Shown one piece after another: positions 63,988 through 64,000 of a stretch of 64,000 nt of DNA. Location: contig CM036771.1 in assembly GCA_020796225.1 (NCBI GenBank), forward strand, positions 31,626,703 to 31,690,702, written 5' to 3'. Position 1 is the stretch's first letter. Every line of letters starts with the position of its first letter. The DNA is from Arion vulgaris (lineage: Eukaryota > Mollusca > Gastropoda > Stylommatophora > Arionidae). The position numbers were made by a program, and so were the translations under genes. The notes under the pieces were generated by a model. It searched no databases, was not told the DNA's origin, and saw nothing but the letters and a program-made list of their open reading frames with translations.

Positions 63988-64000
63988 CAACAACCAAAGC

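Overview
The window looks like intergenic DNA from a mollusc, most likely a gastropod and plausibly a freshwater pulmonate snail. It is AT-rich and contains no host protein-coding gene, rRNA, canonical tRNA or CRISPR array that I can support. The taxonomic guess rests on three things: several tRNA-headed SINEs, one carrying a 3' core that I recall from mollusc SINEs; many decayed LINE reverse-transcriptase tails; and a SPIN-like hAT MITE, a family reported (from memory) in the pond snail Lymnaea stagnalis. Nearly all long open frames are simple or tandem repeats read through, or fragments of mobile elements.

Family names used below are mine. S1 and S2 are related about 260-bp repeats ending in (GAA)n. 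SINE-A, -B, -C, -D and -E are tRNA-headed SINEs. 'Meta-like SINE' is a tRNA-headed SINE with a conserved core around GCAATGGCAAACTACTGAAC. MITE-1 has CACAGCCAAC termini. LINE tails are C-terminal reverse-transcriptase ends with a basic 'GKRKRGRPxxTWRR'-type motif, or RNase H ends.

Layout. 1-5 kb: LINE tails, a 29-bp array, an RNase H LINE tail with a 14-bp array, MITE-1 and SINEs. 5-15 kb: SINEs, a hAT MITE, a piggyBac-like MITE, a 34-bp array grown from a SINE head, an RNase H LINE and LINE tails. 16.9-20.3 kb: a complete but dead hAT transposon with an 8-bp target-site duplication. 20-25 kb: SINEs, minus-strand LINE tails and MITE-1. 25.5-26.8 kb: a GT-rich tract and a 15-bp purine-rich array. 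27-33 kb: SINEs, LINE tails and an S1 copy expanded internally. 33.0-35.7 kb: a 9-bp array, a 0.5-kb near-perfect palindrome and a 17-bp array. 35.7-39.9 kb: a second hAT copy, inserted in the 17-bp array, carrying a Penelope-like insertion and a 37-bp array made from its own transposase sequence. 40-52 kb: more arrays, SINEs, LINE tails and MITE-1. 51.6-52.8 kb: a local segmental duplication. 53.6-54.5 kb: a Tigger/pogo remnant. 54.8-55.2 kb: the SPIN-like MITE. 58-61.4 kb: nested hAT MITEs, SINEs and LINEs. 62-64 kb: an 18-bp array and a 69-bp in-frame repeat ORF.

The most notable pattern is that at least six unrelated mobile elements each contain a minisatellite built from a piece of their own internal sequence (14, 34, 40, 37, 17 and 37 bp units). 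This suggests a general process in this genome that converts transposon interiors into tandem arrays. Repeat copy numbers are estimates from span divided by unit length.
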